NCBI GenBank assembly: GCA_029582265.1
Contig: CM055816.1
Span: 1,640,992 to 1,704,991 of the forward strand
Direction: 5' to 3'
Source of the DNA: Zoroaster sp. YZ-2022
Taxonomy: Eukaryota; Echinodermata; Asteroidea; Forcipulatida; Zoroasteridae
DNA length: 64,000 nucleotides
A program made the position numbers and the translations under genes. Positions within the stretch are counted from its first letter, which is position 1. The number at the start of each line of letters is the position of its first letter. Under the pieces are notes generated by a model. That model was given only the letters and a program-made list of their open reading frames with translations. It was not told the origin of the DNA and ran no database searches. This document shows, one piece after another, positions 1 through 14,800 of this stretch.

Positions 1-3000
1 CATGACTTTTACATTTAGATAATTTCTTCATACCTTAAATGGCCTCCATGCACACTGAGCCCTCCGCAAAATACTGTCAAAATACGGGCCATAACTCAGG
101 GTAGACAGCCTATATTGTTGTGATTAAAACACAAATACGAATGAAATTATTTCTAGCGACGGTTATAACTTTAAAAGTTTTTAAGGCAGGGCGACAAATT
201 TATATCCAAATTAAAGCTGAGGTTCTCCTCTTTTAGGAAATCACATGACTTTTACATTTAGATAATTTCTTCAAACCTTAAAGGACCACCATGCACACTT
301 AGCCCTCCGCAAAATACTGTCAAAATACTGTCAAAATACGGGCCATAACTCAGGGTAGACAGCCTATATTGTTGTGATTAAAACACAAATACGAATGAAA
401 TTATTTCTAGCGACGGTTATAACTTTAAAAGTTTTTAAGGGAGGGCGACAAATTTATATCCAAATTAAAGCTGAGGTTCTCCTCTTTTAGGAAATCACAT
501 GACTTTTACATTTAGATAATTTCTTCATACCTTAAAGGACCACCATGCACACTTAGCCCTCCGCAAAATGCTGTCAAAATACGGGCCATAACTCAGGGTA
601 GACAGCCTATATTGTTGTGATTAAAACACAAATACGAATGAAATTATTTCTAGCGTCGGTTATAACTTTAAAAGTTTTTAAGGGAGGGCGACAAATTTAT
701 ATCCAAATTAAAGCTTAGGTTCTCCTCTTTTAGGAAATCACATGACTTTTACATTTAGATAATTTCTTCATACCTTAAATGGCCTCCATGCACACTGAGC
801 CCTCCGCAAAATACTGTCAAAATACGGGCCATAACTCAGGGTAGACAGCCTATATTGTTGTGATTAAAACACAAATACGAATGAAATTATTTCTAGCGAC
901 GGTTATAACTTTAAAAGTTTTAAGGGAGGCCGACAAATTTATATCCAAATTAAAGCTTAGGTTCTCCTCTTTTAGGAAATCACATGACTTTTACATTTAG
1001 ATAATTTCTTCATACCTTAAAGGACCACCATGCACACTTAGCCCTCCGCAAAATACTGTCAAAATACGGGCCATAACTCAGGGTAGACAGCCTATATTGT
1101 TGTGATTAAAAGACAAATACGAATGAAATTATTTCTAGCGACGGTTATAACTTTAAAAGTTTTTAAGGGAGGCGGACAAATTTATATCCAAATTAAAGCT
1201 TAGGTTCTCCTCTTTTAGGAAATCACATGACTTTTACATTTAGACAATTTCTTCATACCTTAAACGGCCTCCATGCACACGTAGCCCTCCGCAAAATACG
1301 GTCAAAATACGGGCCATAACTCAGGGTAGACAGCCTATATTGTTGTGATTAAAACACAAATACGAATGAAATTATTTCTAGCGACGGTTATAACTTTAAA
1401 GGTTTTTAAGGGAGGCCGACAAATTTATATCCAAATTAAAGCTTAGGTTCTCCTCTTTTAGGAAATCACATGACTTTACATTTAGATAATTTCTTCATAC
1501 CTTAAACGGCCTCCATGCACACTTAGCCCTCCGTAAAATACGGTCAAAATACGGGCCATAACTCAGGGTAAACACCCGACATTGTTGTGATTAAAACACA
1601 AATACGAATGAAATTATTTCTAGCGACGGTTATAACTTTAAAGTTTTTAAGGGAGGCTGACAAATTTATATCCAAATTAAAGCTTAGGTTCTCCTCTTTA
1701 GGAAATCACATGACTTTTACATTTAGATAATTTCTTCATACCTTAAAGGCCTCCATGCACACTTAGCCCTCCGCAAAATACTGTCAAAATACGGGCCATA
1801 ACTCAGGGTAGACAGCCTATATTGTTGTGATTAAAACACAAATACGAATGAAATTATTTCTAGCGACGGTTATAACTTTAAAAGTTTTAAGGGAGGCGAC
1901 AAATTTATATCCAAATTAAAAAGCTAGAGGTTCTCCTCTTTAGGAAATCACATGACTTTTACATTTAGATAATTTCTTCATACCTTAAATGGCCTCCATG
2001 CACACTGAGCCCTCCGCAAAATACTGTCAAAATACGGGCCATAACTCAGGGTAGACAGCCTATATTGTTGTGATTAAAACACAAATACGAATGAAATTAT
2101 TTCTAGCGACGGTTATAACTTTAAAAGTTTTTAAGGAGGCCGACAAATTTATATCCAAATTAAAGCTTAGGTTCTCCTCTTTAGGAAATCACATGACTTT
2201 TACATTTAGACAATTTCTTCATACCTTAAACGGCCTCCATGCACACTGAGCCCTACGCAAAATACGGTCAAAATACGGGCCATAACTCAGGGTAGACAGC
2301 CTGATATTGTTGTGATTAAAACACAAATACGAATGAAATTATTTCTAGCGACGGTTATAACTTTAAAAGTTTTTAAGGAGGCCAGACAAATTTATATCCA
2401 AATTAAAGCTTAGGTTCTCCTTTAGGAAATCACATGACTTTTACATTTAGATAATTTCTTCATACCTTAAATACCACCATGCACACTGAGCCCTCCGCAA
2501 AATACTGTCAAAATACGGGCCATAACTCAGGGTAGACAGCCTATATTGTTGTGATTAAAACACAAATACGAATGAAATTATTTCTAGCGACGGTTATAAC
2601 TTTAAAAGTTTTTAAGGGAGGCCGACAAATTTATATCCAAATTAAAGCTTAGGTTCAGGAAATCACATGACTTTTACATTTAGATAATTTCTTCATACCT
2701 TAAATGGCCTCCATGCACACTGAGCCTCCGCAAAATACTGTCAAAATACGGGCCATAACTCAGGGTAGACAGCCTATATTGTTGTGATTAAAACACAAAT
2801 ACGAATGAAATTATTTCTAGCGACGGTTATAACTTTAAAAGTTTTAAGGAGGCTGACAAATTTATATCCAAATTAAAGCTTAGGTTCTCCTCTTTAGGAA
2901 ATCACATGACTTTTACATTTAGATAATTTCTTCATACCTTTAAACGGCCTCCATGCACACTTAGCCCTCCGCAAAATACTGTCAAAATACGGGCCATAAC

Positions 3001-6000
3001 TCAGGGTAGACAGCCTGACATTGTTGTGATTAAAACACAAATACGAATGAAATTATTTCTAGCGACGGTTATAACTTTAAAAGTTTTAAGGGAGGCCGAC
3101 AAATTTATATCCAAATTAAAGCTTAGGTTCTCTTTTAGGAAATCACATGACTTTTACATTTAGATAATTTCTTCATACCTTAAAAGGCCTCCATGCACAC
3201 TGAGCCCTCCGCAAAATACTGTCAAAATACGGGCCATAACTCAGGGTAGACAGCCTATATTGTTGTGATTAAAACACAAATACGAATGAAATTATTTCTA
3301 GCGACGGTTATAACTTTAAAAGTTTTTAAGGGAGGCCGACAAATTTATATCCAAATTAAAGCTTAGGTTCTCCTCTTTTAGGAAATCACATGACTTTTAC
3401 ATTTAGACAATTTCTTCATACCTTAAACGGCCTCCATGCACACTTAGCCCTCCGCAAAATACTGTCAAAATACGGGCCATAACTCAGGGTAAACAGCCTA
3501 TATTGTTGTGATTAAAACACAAATACGAATGAAATTATTTCTAGCGACGGGTATAACTTTAAAAGTTTTTAAGGGAGGCCGACAAATTTATATCCAAATT
3601 AAAGCTGAGGTTCTCCTCTTTTTAGGAAATCACATGACTTTTACATTTAGATAATTTCTTCATACCTTAAAGGACCACCATGCACACTTAGCCCTCCGCA
3701 AAATACTGTCAAAATACGGGCCATAACTCAGGGTAGACAGCCTATATTGTTGTGATTAAAACACAAATACGAATGAAATTATTTCTAGCGACGGTTATAA
3801 CTTTAAAAGTTTTAAGGGAGGCCGACAAATTTATATCCAACTTAAAGCTTAGGTTCTCCTCTTATAGGAAATCACATGACTTTTACATTTAGATAATTTC
3901 TTCATACCTTAAAGGACCACCATGCACACTTAGCCCTCCGCAAAATACTGTCAAAATACGGGCCATAACTCAGGGTAGACAGCCTATATTGTTGTGATTA
4001 AAACACAAATACGAATGAAATTATTTCTAGCGACGGTTATAACTTTAAAAGTTTTTAAGGGAGGCCGACAAATTTATATCCAAATTAAAGCTTAGGTTCT
4101 CCTCTTTTAGGAAATCACATGACTTTTACATTTAGATAATTTCTTCATACCTTAAATGGCCTCCATGCACACTGAGCCCTCCGCAAAATACTGTCAAAAT
4201 ACGGGCCATAACTCAGGGTAGACAGCCTATATTGTTGTGATTAAAACACAAATACGAATGAAATTATTTCTAGCGACGGTTATAACTTTAAAAGTTTTTA
4301 AGGGAGGCCGACAAATTTATATCCAAATTAAAGCTTAGGTTCTCCTCTTTTAGGAAATCACATGACTTTTACATTTAGATAATTTCTTCATACCTTAAAG
4401 GACCACCATGCACACTTAGCCCTCCGCAAAATACTGTCAAAATACGGGCCATAACTCAGGGTAAACACCCGACATTGTTGTGATTAAAACACAAATACGA
4501 ATGAAATTATTTCTAGCGACGGTTATAACTTTAAAAGTTTTTAAGGGAGGCCGACAAATTTATATCCAAATTAAAGCTTAGGTTCTCCTCTTTTAGGAAA
4601 TCACATGACTTTTACATTTAGATAATTTCATACCTTATAGGACCACCATGCACTTAGCCTCCGCAAAATACGGTCAAAATACGGGCCATAACTCAGGGTA
4701 GACAGCCTATATTGTTGTGATTAAAAGACAAATACGAATGAAATTATTTCTAGCGACGGTTATAACTTTAAAAAAATTTAAGGGAGGCGGACAAATTTAT
4801 ATCCAAATTAAAGCTTAGGTTCTCCTCTTTTAGGAAATCACATGACTTTTACATTTAGACAATTTCTTCATACCTTAAACGGCCTCCATGCACACTTAGT
4901 CCTCCGCAAAATACGGTCAAAATACGTGCCATAACTCACGCAAAAAAATCTGACATTGTTGTGATTAAAACACAAATACGAATGAAATTATTTCTAGCGA
5001 CGGTTATAACTTTAAAAGTTTTTAAGGGAGGCCGACAAATTTATATCCAAATTAAAGCTTAGGTTCTCCTCTTTTAGGAAATCACATGACTTTTACATTT
5101 AGATAATTTCTTCATACCTTAAAGGACCACCATGCACACTTAGCCCTCCGCAAAATACTGTCAAAATACGGGCCATAACTCAGGGTAGACAGCCTATATT
5201 GTTGTGATTAAAACAACATGACGAATGAAATTATTTCTAGCGACGGTTATAACTTTAAAAGTTTTTAAGGAGGCCGACAAATTTATATCCAAATTAAAGC
5301 TTAGGTTCTCCTCTTTAGGAAATCACATGACTTTTACATTTAGACAATTTCTTCATACCTTAATCGGCCTCCATGCACACTTAGCCCTCCGCAAAATACG
5401 GTCAAAATACGGGCCATAACTCAGGGTAGACAGCCTATATTGTTGTGATTAAAAGACAAATACGAATGAAATTATTTCTAGCGACGGTTATAACTTTAAA
5501 AAAATTTAAGGGAGGCGGACAAATTTATATCCAAATTAAAGCTTAGGTTCTCCTCTTTTAGGAAATCACATGACTTTACATTTAGATAATGTCTTCATAA
5601 ATTAAACGGCCTCCATGCACACGTAGCCCTCCTGTAAAATACTGTCAAAATACGGGCCATAACTCAGGGTATACAGCCTATATTGTTGTGATTAAAACAC
5701 AAATACGAATGAAATTATTTCTAGCGACGGTTATAACTTTAAAAGCTTTTAAGGAGGCTGACAAATTTATATCCAAATTAAAGCTTAGGTTCTCTCTTTA
5801 GGAAATCACATGACTTTTACATTTAGATAATTTCTTCATACCTTAAAGGACCACCATGCACACTTAGCCCTCCGCAAAATACTGTCAAAATACGGGCCAT
5901 AACTCAGGGTAGACAGCCTATATTGTTGTGATTAAAACACAAATACGAATGAAATTATTTCTAGCGACGGTTATAACTTTAAAAGTCCAAATTAAAGCTT

Positions 6001-8346
6001 AGGTTCTCCTCTTTTAGGAAATCACATGACTTTTACATTTAGATAATTTCTTCATACCTTAAAGGACCACCATGCACACTTAGTCCTCCGCAAAATACTG
6101 TCAAAATACGGGCCATAACTCAGGGTAGACAGCCTATATTGTTGTGATTAAAACACAAATACGAATGAAATTATTTCTAGCGACGGTTATAACTTTAAAA
6201 GTTTTTAAGGGAGGCTGACAAATTTATATCCAAATTAAAGCTTAGGTTCTCCTTTTAGGAAATCACATGACTTTTACATTTAGACAATTTCTTCATACCT
6301 TAAAGGACCTCCATGCACACTTAGCCCTCCGCAAAATACTGTCAAAATACGGGCCATAACTCAGGGTAAACACCTGACATTGTTGTGATTAAAACACAAA
6401 TACGAATGAAATTATTTCTAGCGACGGTTATAACTTTAAAAGTTTTTAAGGGAGGCTGACAAATTTATATCCAAATTAAAGCTTAGGTTCTCCTCTTTTA
6501 GGAAATCACATGACTTTTACATTTAGATAATTTCTTCATACCTTAAATGGCCTCCATGCACACTGAGCCCTCCGCAAAATACTGTCAAAATACGGGCCAT
6601 AACTCAGGGTAGACAGCCCATATTGTTGTGATTAAAACACAAATACGAATGAAATTATTTCTAGCGACGGTTATAACTTTAAAAGTTTTTAAGGGAGGCC
6701 GACAAATTTATATCCAAATTAAAGCGTAGGGTTCTCCTTTTAGGAAATCACATGACTTTTACATTTAGATAATTTCTTCATACCTTAAAGGATCACCATG
6801 CACACTTAGCCCTCCGCAAAATACTGTCAAAATACGGGCCATAACTCAGGTAAACACCCGACATTGTTGTGATTAAAACACAAATACGAATGAAATTATT
6901 TCTAGCGACGGTTATAACTTTAAAAGTTTTTAAGGGAGGCCGACAAATTTATATCCAAATTAAAGCTTAGGTTCTCCTAATTTAGGAAATCACATGACTT
7001 TTACATTTAGATAATTTCTTCATACCTTAAATCGGCCTCCATGCACACTTAGCCTCCGCAAATACTGTCAAAATACGGGCCATAACTCAGGGTAGACAGC
7101 CTATATTGTTGTGATTAAAACACAAATACGAATGAAATTATTTCTAGCGACGGTTATAACTTTAAAAGTTTTAAGGAGGCTGACAAATTTATATCCAAAT
7201 TAAAGCTTAGGTTCTCCTCTTTAGGAAATCACATGACTTTTACATTTAGATAATTTCTTCATACCTTAAACGGCCTCCATGCACACTTAGCCCTCCGTAA
7301 AATACTGTCAAAATACGGGCCATAACTCAGGGTAAATAGCCTATATTGTTGTGATTAAAACACAAATACGAATGAAATTATTTCTAGCGACGGTTATAAC
7401 TTTAAAAGTTTTAAGGAGGCTGACAAATTTATATCCAAATTAAAGCTTAGGTTCTCCTCTTTTAGGAAATCACATGACTTTACATTTAGATAATTTCTTC
7501 ATACCTTAAATGGCCCGATGCACACTTAGCCCTCCGCAAAATACTGTCAAAATACGGGCCATAACTCAGGGTAGACAGCCTATATTGTTGTGATTAAAAC
7601 AAATACGAATGAAATTATTTCTAGCGACGGTTATAACTTTAAAAATTTAAGGAGGCTGACAAATTTATATCCAAATTAAAGCTTAGTTCTCCTTTAGGAA
7701 ATCACATGACTTTACATTTAGACAATTTCTTCATACCTTAATCGGCTCTCCATGCACACTTAGCCTCCGCAAAAATACGGTCAAAATACGGGGCCATAAC
7801 TCAGGGTAGACAGCCTATATTGTTGTGATTAAAACACACAAATACGAATGAAATTATTTCTAGCGACGGTTATAACTTTAAAAGTTTTAAGGGAGGGCCG
7901 ACAAATTTATATCCAAATTAAAGCTTAGGGTTCTCCTCTTTAGGAAATCACATGACTTTTTACATTTAGACAATTTCTTCATACCTTAAATGGCCTCCAT
8001 GCACACTTAGCCTCCCGTAAAATCATGGTCAAAAATACGGGCCATAACTCAGGGTAGACAGCCTATATTGTTGTGATTAAAACACAAATACGAATGAAAT
8101 TATTTCTAGCGACGGTTATAACTTTAAAAGTTTTAAGGAGGCCGACAAATTTATATCCAAATTAAAGCTTAGGTTCTCCTTTTAGGAAATCACATGACTT
8201 TTACATTTAGATAATTTCTTCATACCTTTAAATGGCCCATGCACACTGAGCCTCCGCAAAATACTGTCAAAATACGGGCCATAACTCAGGGTAGACAGCC
8301 TATATTGTTGTGATTAAACACAAATACGAATGAAATTTTTCTAGGC
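1..8346. repeat. Satellite array, first block (about 243-bp monomer)
   Basis: Head-to-tail tandem repeats fill the block. Monomers start at 1, 244, 498 and 741 (each at CATGACTTTTACATTTAG), so the usual period is 243 bp. Second-copy length is 254 bp because an 11-bp internal motif is tripled. A core of about 100 bp (from CAAAATACGGGCCATAACTC to TTATAACTTTAAAAG) is almost invariant, while the hinge around TTTTTAAGGGAGGCCGAC and the tract CTCCTCTTTTAGG vary by small indels. Most monomers contain AAGCTT (HindIII). At the hinge, AACTTT-A-AAAGTT forms a short palindrome. Recurring monomer types are 'AAATGGCCTCC..CTGAG', 'AAAGGACCACC..CTTAG' and 'AAACGGCCTCC..CTTAG' (often with GACAATTTC), in no evident higher-order period. 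The canonical monomer does not stay open in any long frame. The left edge of the array lies outside the window. Confidence 0.97.
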
Positions 8347-8846
8347 NNNNNNNNNNNNNNNNNNNNNNNNNNNNNNNNNNNNNNNNNNNNNNNNNNNNNN
8401 NNNNNNNNNNNNNNNNNNNNNNNNNNNNNNNNNNNNNNNNNNNNNNNNNNNNNNNNNNNNNNNNNNNNNNNNNNNNNNNNNNNNNNNNNNNNNNNNNNNN
8501 NNNNNNNNNNNNNNNNNNNNNNNNNNNNNNNNNNNNNNNNNNNNNNNNNNNNNNNNNNNNNNNNNNNNNNNNNNNNNNNNNNNNNNNNNNNNNNNNNNNN
8601 NNNNNNNNNNNNNNNNNNNNNNNNNNNNNNNNNNNNNNNNNNNNNNNNNNNNNNNNNNNNNNNNNNNNNNNNNNNNNNNNNNNNNNNNNNNNNNNNNNNN
8701 NNNNNNNNNNNNNNNNNNNNNNNNNNNNNNNNNNNNNNNNNNNNNNNNNNNNNNNNNNNNNNNNNNNNNNNNNNNNNNNNNNNNNNNNNNNNNNNNNNNN
8801 NNNNNNNNNNNNNNNNNNNNNNNNNNNNNNNNNNNNNNNNNNNNNN
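8347..8846. other. Assembly gap (500 N)
   Basis: Exactly 500 N inside the satellite. Satellite sequence resumes in the same orientation on both sides, so the gap most likely spans more satellite. The round number is a scaffolding placeholder, so the true distance is unknown. Confidence 0.99.
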
Positions 8847-11800
8847 ACACAAATACGAATGAAATTATTTCTAGCGACGGGTATAACTATAAATGTTTTT
8901 AAGGGAGGCCGACAAATTTATATCCAAATTAAAGCTTAGGTTCTCCTCTTTTAGGAAATCACATGACTTTTACATTTAGATAATTTCTTCATGCCTTAAA
9001 GGACCACCATGCACACTTAGCCCTCCGCAAAATACTGTCAAAATACGGGCCATAACTCAGGGTAGACAGCCTATATTGTTGTGATTAAAACACAAATACG
9101 AATGAAATTATTTCTAGCGACGGGTATAACTATAAATGTTTTTAAGGTAGGCCTACACATTTATATCCAAATTAAAGCTTAGGTTCTCCTCTTTTAGGAA
9201 ATCACATGACTTTTACATTTAGATAATTTCTTCATACCTTAAATGGCCTCCATGCACACTGAGCCCTCCGCAAAATACTGTCAAAATACGGGCCATAACT
9301 CAGGGTAGACAGCCTATATTGTTGTGATTAAAACACAAATACGAATGAAATTATTTCTAGCGACGGTTATAACTTTAAAAGTTTTATGAGGCCGACAAAT
9401 TTATATCCAAATTAAAGCTTAGGTTCTCCTCTTTAGGAAATCACATGACCTTTACATTTAGATAATTTCTTCATACCTTAAAGGACCACCATGCACACTT
9501 AGCCCTCCGCAAAATACTGTCAAAATACGGGCCATAACTCAGGGTAGACAGCCTATATTGTTGTGATTAAAACACAAATACGAATGAAATTATTTCTAGC
9601 GACGGTTATAACTTTAAAAGTTTTTAAGGGAGGCTGACAAATTTATATCCAAATTAAAGCTTAGGTTCTCCTCTTTTAGGAAATCACATGACTTTTACAT
9701 TTAGATAATTTCTTCATACCTTAAATGGCCTCCATGCACACTGAGCCCTCCGCAAAATACTGTCAAAATACGGGCCATAACTCAGGGTAGACAGCCTATA
9801 TTGTTGTGATTAAAACACAAATACGAATGAAATTATTTCTAGCGACGGTTATAACTTTAAAAGTTTTTAAGGGAGGCCGACAAATTTATATCCAAATTAA
9901 AGCTTAGGTTCTCCTCTTTTAGGAAATCACATGACTTTTACATTTAGATAATTTCTTCATACCTTAAACGGCCTCCATGCACACTTAGCCCTCCGCAAAA
10001 TACTGTCAAAATACGGGCCATAACTCAGGGTAGACAGCCTATATTGTTGTGATTAAAACACAAATACGAATGAAATTATTTCTAGCGACGGTTATAACTT
10101 TAAAAATTTTAAGGGAGGGCGACAAATTTATATCCAAATTAAAGCTTAGGTTCTCCTCTTTTAGGAAATCACATGACTTTTACATTTAGATAATTTCTTC
10201 ATACCTTAAATGGCCTCCATGCACACTGAGCCCTCCGCAAAATACTGTCAAAATACGGGCCATAACTCAGGGTAGACAGCCTAATATTGTTGTGATTAAA
10301 ACACAAATACGAATGAAATTATTTCTAGCCACGGTTATAACTTTAAAAGTTTTTAAGGGAGGCCGACAAATATATATCCAAATTAAAGCTTAGGTTCTCC
10401 TCTTTTAGGAAATCACATGACTTTTACATTTAGACAATTTCTTCATACCTTAAACGGCCTCCATGCACACTTAGCCCTCCGCAAAATACTGTCAAAATAC
10501 GGGCCATAACTCAGGGTAGACAGCCTATATTGTTGTGATTAAAACACAAATACGAATGAAATTATTTCTAGCGACGGTTATAACTTTAAAAGTTTTTAAG
10601 GGAGGGCGACAAATTTATATCCAAATTAAAGCTTAGGTTCTCCTCTTATAGGAAATCACATGACTTTTACATTTAGATAATTTCTTCATACCTTAAATGG
10701 CCTCCATGCACACTGAGCCCTCCGCAAAATACTGTCAAAATACGGGCCATAACTCAGGGTAGACAGCCTATATTGTTGTGATTAAAACACAAATACGAAT
10801 GAAATTATTTCTAGCGACGGTTATAACTTTAAAAGTTTTTAAGGGAGGCCGACAAATTTATATCCAAATTAAAGCTTAGGTTCTCCTCTTTTAGGAAATC
10901 ACATGACTTTTACATTTAGATAATTTCTTCATACCTTAAACGGCCTCCATGCACACTTAGCCCTCCGCAAAATACTGTCAAAATACGGGCCATAACTCAG
11001 GGTAGACAGCCCCATATTGTTGTGATTAAAACACAAATACGAATGAAATTATTTCTAGCGACGGTTATAACTTTAAAAGTTTTTAAGGGAGGCCGACAAA
11101 TTTATATCCAAATTAAAGCTTAGGTTCTCCTCTTTAGGAAATCACATGACTTTTACATTTAGATAATTTCTTCATACCTTAAATGGCCTCCATGCACACT
11201 TAGCCCTCCGCAAAATACTGTCAAAATACGGGCCATAACTCAGGGTAGACAGCCTATATTGTTGTGATTAAAACACAAATACGAATGAAATTATTTCTAG
11301 CGACGGTTATAACTTTAAAAGTTTTTAAGGGAGGCCGACAAATTTATATCCAAATTAAAGCTTAGGTTCTCCTCTTTTAGGAAATCACATGACTTTTACA
11401 TTTAGATAATTTCTTCATACCTTAAAGGACCACCATGCACACTTAGCCCTCCGCAAAATACTGTCAAAATACGGGCCATAACTCAGGGTAGACAGCCTAT
11501 ATTGTTGTGATTAAAACACAAATACGAATGAAATTATTTCTAGCGACGGGTATAACTTTAAAAGTTTTTAAGGGAGGCCGACAAATTTATATCCAAATTA
11601 AAGCTTAGGTTCTCCTCTTTTAGGAAATCACATGACTTTTACATTTAGATAATTTCTTCATACCTTAAATGGCCTCCATGCACACTTAGCCCTCCGCAAA
11701 ATACTGTCAAAATACGGGCCATAACTCAGGGTAGACAGCCTATATTGTTGTGATTAAAACACAAATACGAATGAAATTATTTCTAGCGACGGTTATAACT

Positions 11801-14800
11801 TTAAAGTTTTAAGGTAGGCCTACAAATTTATATGCAAATTAAAGCTTAGGTTCTCCTCTTTTAGGAAATCACATGACTTTTACATTTAGATAATTTCTTC
11901 ATACCTTAAACGGCCTCCATGCACACTTAGCCCTCCGCAAAATACTGTCAAAATACGGGCCATAACTCAGGGTAGACAGCCTATATTGTTGTGATTAAAA
12001 CACAAATACGAATGAAATTATTTCTAGCGACGGTTATAACTTTAAAAGTTTTTAAGGGAGGGCGACAAATTTATATCCAAATTAAAGCTTAGGTTCTCCT
12101 CTTTTAGGAAATCACATGACTTTTACATTTAGATAATTTCTTCATACCTTAAATGGCCTCCATGCACACTTAGCCCTCCGCAAAATGCTGTCAAAATACG
12201 GGCCATAACTCAGGGTAGACAGCCTATATTGTTGTGATTAAAACACAAATACGAATGAAATTATTTCTAGCGACGGTTATAACTTTAAAAGTTTTAAGGG
12301 AGGCCGACAAATTTATATCCAAATTAAAGCTTAGGTTCTCCTCTTTTAGGAAATCACATGACTTTTACATTTAGACAATTTCTTCATACCTTAAACGGCC
12401 TCCATGCACACTTAGCCCTCCGCAAAATACTGTCAAAATACGGGCCATAACTCAGGGTAGACAGCCTATATTGTTGTGATTAAAACACAAATACGAATGA
12501 AATTATTTCTAGCGACGGTTATAACTTTTAAAGTTTTTAAGGGAGGCCGACAAATTTATATCCAAATTAAAGCTTAGGTTCTCCTCTTTTAGGAAATCAC
12601 ATGACTTTTACATTTAGATAATTTCTTCATACCTTAAAGGACCACCATGCACACTTAGCCCTCCGCAAAATACTGTCAAAATACGGGCCATAACTCAGGG
12701 TAGACAGCCTATATTGTTGTGATTAAAACACAAATACGAATGAAATTATTTCTAGCGACGGTTATAACTTTAAAAGTTTTAAGGAGGCTGACAAATTTAT
12801 ATCCAAATTAAAGCTTAGGTTCTCCTCTTTAGGAAATCACATGACTTTTACATTTAGATAATTTCTTCATACCTTAAAGGTCCTCCATGCACACTTAGCC
12901 CTCCGCAAAATACTGTCAAAATACGGGCCATAACTCAGGGTAGACAGCCTATATTGTTGTGATTAAAACACAAATACGAATGAAATTATTTCTAGCGACG
13001 GTTATAACTTTAAAAGTTTTTAAGGGAGGCGGACAAATTTATATCCAAATTAAAGCTTAGGTTCTCCTCTTTTAGGAAATCACATGACTTTTACATTTAG
13101 ATAATTTCTTCATACCTTAAACGGCCCATGCACACTTAACCCTCCGCAAAAATACTGTCAAAATACGGGCCATAACTCAGGGTAGACAGCCTATATTGTT
13201 GTGATTAAAACACAAATACGAATGAAATTATTTCTAGCGACGGTTATAACTTTAAAAGTTTTTAAGGGAGGCCGACAAATTTATATCCAAATTAAAGCTT
13301 AGGTTCTCCTCTTTAGGAAATCACATGACTTTTACATTTAGATAATTTCTTCATACCTTAAATGGCCTCCATGCACACTGAGCCCTCCGCAAAATACTGT
13401 CAAAATACGGGCCATAACTCAGGGTAGACAGCCTATATTGTTGTGATTAAAACACAAATACGAATGAAATTATTTCTAGCGACGGTTATAACTTTAAAAG
13501 TTTTTAGGGAGGCCGACACATTTATATCCAATTTTAATCTTACTAACTTCTCTTTTAGGAAATCACATGACTTTTACATTTAGATAATTTCTTCATACCT
13601 TAAACGGCCTCCATGCACACTTAGCCCTCCGCAAAATACTGTCAAAATACGGGCCATAACTCAGGGTAGACAGCCTATATTGTTGTGATTAAAACACAAA
13701 TACGAATGAAATTATTTCTAGCGACGGTTATAACTTTAAAAGTTTTTAAGGGAGGCCGACAAATTTATATCCAAATTAAAGCTTAGGTTCTCCTCTTTTA
13801 GGAAATCACATGACTTTTACATTTAGATAATTTCTTCATACCTTAAAGGACCACCATGCACACTTAGCCCTCCGCAAAATACTGTCAAAATACGGGCCAT
13901 AACTCAGGGTAGACAGCCTATATTGTTGTGATTAAAACACAAATACGAATGAAATTATTTCTAGCGACGGTTATAACTTTAAAAGTTTTTAAGGGAGGCC
14001 GACAAATTTATATCCAAATTAAAGCTTAGGTTCTCCTCTTTTAGAAAATCACATGACTTTTACATTTAGATAATTTCTTCATACCTTAAAGGACCACCAT
14101 GCACACTTAGCCCTCCGCAAAATGCTGTCAAAATACGGGCCATAACTCAGGGTAGACAGCCTATATTGTTGTGATTAAAACACAAATACGAATGAAATTA
14201 TTTCTAGCGACGGTTATAACTTTAAAAGTTTTAAGGGAGGCCGACAAATTTATATCCAAATTAAAGCTTTAGGTTCTCTTTTAGGAAATCACATGACTTT
14301 TACATTTAGATAATTTCTTCATACCTTAAATGTCCACCATGCACACTTAGCCCTCCGCAAAATACTGTCAAAATACGGGCCATAACTCAGGGTAGACAGC
14401 CTATATTGTTGTGATTAAAACACAAATACGAATGAAATTATTTCTAGCGACGGTTATAACTTTAAAAGTTTTTAAGGGAGGCCGACAAATTTATATCCAA
14501 ATTAAAGCTTAGGTTCTCCTCTTTAGGAAATCACATGACTTTTACATTTAGATAATTTCTTCATACCTTAAACGGCCTCCATGCACACTTAGCCCTCCGC
14601 AAAATACTGTGAAAATACGGGCCATAACTCAGGGTAGACAGCCTATATTGTTGTGATTAAAACACAAATACGAATGAAATTATTTCTAGCGACGGTTATA
14701 ACTTTAAAAGTTTTTAAGGGAGGCCGACCACTTTCTATCCAAATTAAAGCTTAGGTTCTCCTCTTTTAGGAAATCACATGACTTTTACATTTAGATAATT

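Noticed and set aside
5225..5419. Open frame of about 64 codons within the satellite (MKLFLATVITLKVF...)
   Set aside because: It spans almost one monomer and exists only because a base is missing at the hinge. The canonical monomer stops after about 26 codons (at TAG in AAGCTTAG). The same holds for 24332-24547.
8286..8852. Open frames across the N gap
   Set aside because: They consist of undetermined bases. The same applies to 42822-43340.
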